Below, piece by piece: positions 15,018 to 15,860 of a stretch of 15,860 nucleotides of DNA; positions within the stretch are counted from its first letter, which is position 1; every line of letters begins with the position of its first letter. The stretch comes from JACVRW01 sp035645115 (lineage in GTDB: Bacteria; Actinomycetota; Thermoleophilia; Solirubrobacterales; Thermoleophilaceae): NCBI GenBank assembly GCA_035645115.1, contig DASQNF010000070.1:1-15860 (forward strand). Reading direction: 5' to 3'. The translations under genes and the position numbers were made by a program. The notes under the pieces were generated by a model, which worked only from the letters and a program-made list of their open reading frames with translations, did no database searches and had not been told where the DNA came from.

Positions 15018-15175
15018 GCCTACGGGGTTAGCTGACGGGCTCGCGCCTGAAGAGCGGCGCTACTGCCGGGACAGTCCGGCTGATTCGCCCCCACGAGGAT
15101 CGGCTGCGCCGAAACTCGAACGGTTCCCCCGTTCCCCGGCGGCTACGGCGAACCGCCACCGGAGATTCGGCAGGC
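15018..15175 (-). promoter_or_regulatory. ydaO/yuaA-type cyclic di-AMP riboswitch
   Basis: The minus strand carries the conserved elements of this aptamer in order: GCCT opening P1 (15175-15172), TGCCGAATC (15172-15164), AACGGGGGAACCG (15133-15121), GGGGGCGAATC (15092-15082), and the hallmark CGAGCCCGTCAGC then TAACCCCGTA (15043-15021), with AGGC (15021-15018) closing P1. The aptamer class senses cyclic di-AMP and in actinobacteria it commonly sits before genes for cell-wall hydrolases, as it does here. Only 26 nt separate it from the TTG start, and no terminator hairpin with a T tract is present. A second AGGC (15005-15002) beside the ribosome-binding region could compete with the P1 strand, which suggests control at translation. 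Confidence 0.92.
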
Positions 15176-15195
15176 AATGACTCGCGCAGTATACA
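15167..15195 (+). promoter_or_regulatory. putative rplM-rpsI promoter
   Basis: TATACA (15190-15195) with TCGGCA (15167-15172) 17 nt upstream fits a sigma-70-type promoter on the plus strand. It would give an rplM leader of about 110 nt. Its -35 lies within the start of the opposite-strand riboswitch. Confidence 0.5.
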
Positions 15196-15218
15196 AATAG
15201 GTGCGGCGCGCGTCGCAA
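15188..15218 (-). promoter_or_regulatory. promoter of the riboswitch-M23 unit
   Basis: On the minus strand TATACT (15193-15188) is a near-perfect -10 box, 12 nt before the riboswitch begins. A TTGCGA (15218-15213) lies 19 nt upstream of it as a possible -35. The -10 overlaps that of the opposite-strand rplM promoter. Confidence 0.6.
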
Positions 15219-15233
15219 ACGTGGGCGGCGCGC

Positions 15234-15250
15234 CCGTGGCGCAGCCACGG
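15234..15250 (+). repeat. leader stem-loop upstream of rplM
   Basis: CCGTGGC (15234-15240) pairs with GCCACGG (15244-15250) around a 3-nt GCA loop. A further GGGCG-GCG-CGCCC (15223-15235) overlaps its 5' side. Both are in the proposed rplM leader and suggest a structured RNA. Confidence 0.5.
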
Positions 15251-15287
15251 TGGTCGCCCTCCCCGGGTATCTGCCACACTACGACGC

Positions 15288-15311
15288 CGGCCGCCTTGGG
15301 GCGGCCGTTTT
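15288..15311 (+). terminator. attenuator-like hairpin directly before rplM
   Basis: CGGCCGCC (15288-15295) pairs perfectly with GGCGGCCG (15300-15307) around TTGG, and TTTT follows (15308-15311). It has the form of an intrinsic terminator yet ends 3 nt before the rplM ATG. Its loop and right arm hold the only G-rich sequence that could serve as a ribosome-binding site. It may be an attenuator or an L13-binding site that controls rplM-rpsI. Confidence 0.6.
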
Positions 15312-15314
15312 CCG

Positions 15315-15752
15315 ATGAAGACGTATGTGGCGACACCGGGTACCCGCGAGCGGAACTGGCTCGTGGTCGACGCGAGCGGCCAGACGCTCGGCCGCTTGGC
15401 GACCCAGCTCGCCGACGCCCTGCGAGGCAAGCGCAAGCCGGTCTACACGCCGCATGTGGACGTGGGCGACTTCGTGATCGTCGTGAACGCCGAGAAGGTG
15501 GCGGTCACCGGGAACAAGCGTGCCGAGAAGCGCTACTACCGTCACTCCGGCTACCCCGGCGGGCTCCGCAGCCGAACCCTCGAGGAGATGCTCGCCCGGC
15601 GCCCGGAGGAGGTCATCCGGCTCGCGGTGAAGGGCATGCTCCCGCGCAACCGGCTCGGTCGCTCCCAGCTGCGCAAGCTGAAGGTCTACGCCGGTCCCGA
15701 CCACCCCCACGCCGCGCAGAAGCCAGAGCCGATGGAGGTCCAGGCCCGATGA
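15315..15752 (+). CDS. rplM: 50S ribosomal protein L13
   Basis: L13 is an early-assembly protein of the large ribosomal subunit that binds 23S rRNA. The 145-residue product is full length for bacterial L13 and collinear with the family: MKTYVATPGTRERNWLVVDA, GQTLGRLATQLADALRGKRK, YTPHVDVGDFVIVVNAEKVA, VTGNKRAEKRYYRHSGYPGG, and the C-terminal signature VKGMLPRNRLGRSQLRKLKV with YAGPDHPHAAQKPEP. The ATG at 15315 is clear from the family N-terminus. There is no free Shine-Dalgarno site: the upstream bases are taken up by a hairpin ending 3 nt before the start. The stop overlaps the rpsI start as ATGA, the conserved L13-S9 pairing. Confidence 0.98.
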   Translation: MKTYVATPGTRERNWLVVDASGQTLGRLATQLADALRGKRKPVYTPHVDVGDFVIVVNAEKVAVTGNKRAEKRYYRHSGYPGGLRSRTLEEMLARRPEEVIRLAVKGMLPRNRLGRSQLRKLKVYAGPDHPHAAQKPEPMEVQAR

Positions 15753-15860
15753 TCGAAGAGCCCCAGCAGCCCGACGGCGAGCAGCCCGAGGACGAGTCGC
15801 CGGAGGGCGCGCCGGGCGAGCCTGGCGAGGCAAGCCCGGTCGATTCCGCCCCGGGCGAGC
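15749..15860 (+). CDS. rpsI: 30S ribosomal protein S9, N-terminal part (cut by window end)
   Basis: The ATG at 15749 overlaps the rplM stop. Only the first 37 codons are in the window: MIEEPQQPDGEQPEDESPEG and a further acidic Gly/Pro/Glu-rich run. The conserved S9 core has not been reached, so the call rests mainly on position, since rpsI follows rplM in nearly all bacteria. Actinobacterial S9 proteins often have a non-conserved acidic N-terminal tail, and this one is long. The tail is probably disordered and exposed on the small subunit. Confidence 0.8.
   Translation, partial: MIEEPQQPDGEQPEDESPEGAPGEPGEASPVDSAPGE

Noticed and set aside
15001..15310. tRNA or other structured RNA gene in the right intergenic region
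   Set aside because: No acceptor stem/TPsiC pattern was found; the structure is explained by the riboswitch on the minus strand and the rplM leader on the plus strand.

Overview
The window is very GC-rich and densely coding. It looks like a chromosomal segment of an actinobacterium, most likely from the Thermoleophilia/Solirubrobacterales. The grounds are the GC-rich third positions, frequent GTG/TTG starts, 4-bp ATGA/GTGA overlaps between genes, a GuaB3-type enzyme beside guaA, an ECF42-type sigma factor with a DGPF/YCII partner, and a SnoaL-like protein with an N-terminus (SQENVE) that I associate with that class. The taxonomic call is an inference. No tRNA, rRNA, insertion sequence, phage gene or CRISPR array was seen.

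Left block (1-6513, all +): housekeeping. A possible 3' end of an upstream gene is followed by pyrF (UMP synthesis), a short membrane-anchored LysM protein, an S11 D-Ala-D-Ala carboxypeptidase and a PfkB-family phosphosugar kinase. The last three are joined by GTGA and ATGA overlaps. Then come guaB3 and guaA (purine/GMP metabolism), also overlapping. This block mixes nucleotide synthesis with cell-wall maintenance.

Middle block (6514-10794): small accessory genes in alternating orientation. They are a DUF1579-like lipocalin-type protein, a SnoaL-like protein, a GFA-family zinc protein, an ArsR repressor with its AHSA1/SRPBCC partner, a small hypothetical membrane protein, and a LacI-family regulator. 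Two perfect palindromes cover the -10-to-start-codon interval of minus-strand genes: one at arsR, one between the hypothetical gene and the LacI gene. Several genes have a TANNNT -10 box only 6-7 nt before the start codon, which suggests leaderless mRNAs.

Stress/regulatory block (10795-13764, all -): DGPF/YCII protein, ECF42-type sigma factor with a TPR-like C-terminal extension, then a two-domain GNAT acetyltransferase. The YCII gene is preceded by TGTCGA-N17-CGAC, which matches the promoter signature I recall for ECF42 factors, so the operon is probably autoregulated.

Right block (13765-15860): a secreted M23 peptidase on the minus strand is preceded by a clear ydaO/yuaA-type (cyclic di-AMP) riboswitch. 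Its promoter shares its -10 hexamer, on the opposite strand, with the putative promoter of the divergent rplM-rpsI operon. The rplM leader ends in a perfect 8-bp hairpin plus TTTT only 3 nt before the ATG, a candidate attenuator or L13 autoregulatory site. I found no convincing wholly new defence or mobile system. The most interesting signals are regulatory: the riboswitch/bidirectional promoter/L13 leader cluster, the ECF42 module, and the two start-codon palindromes.
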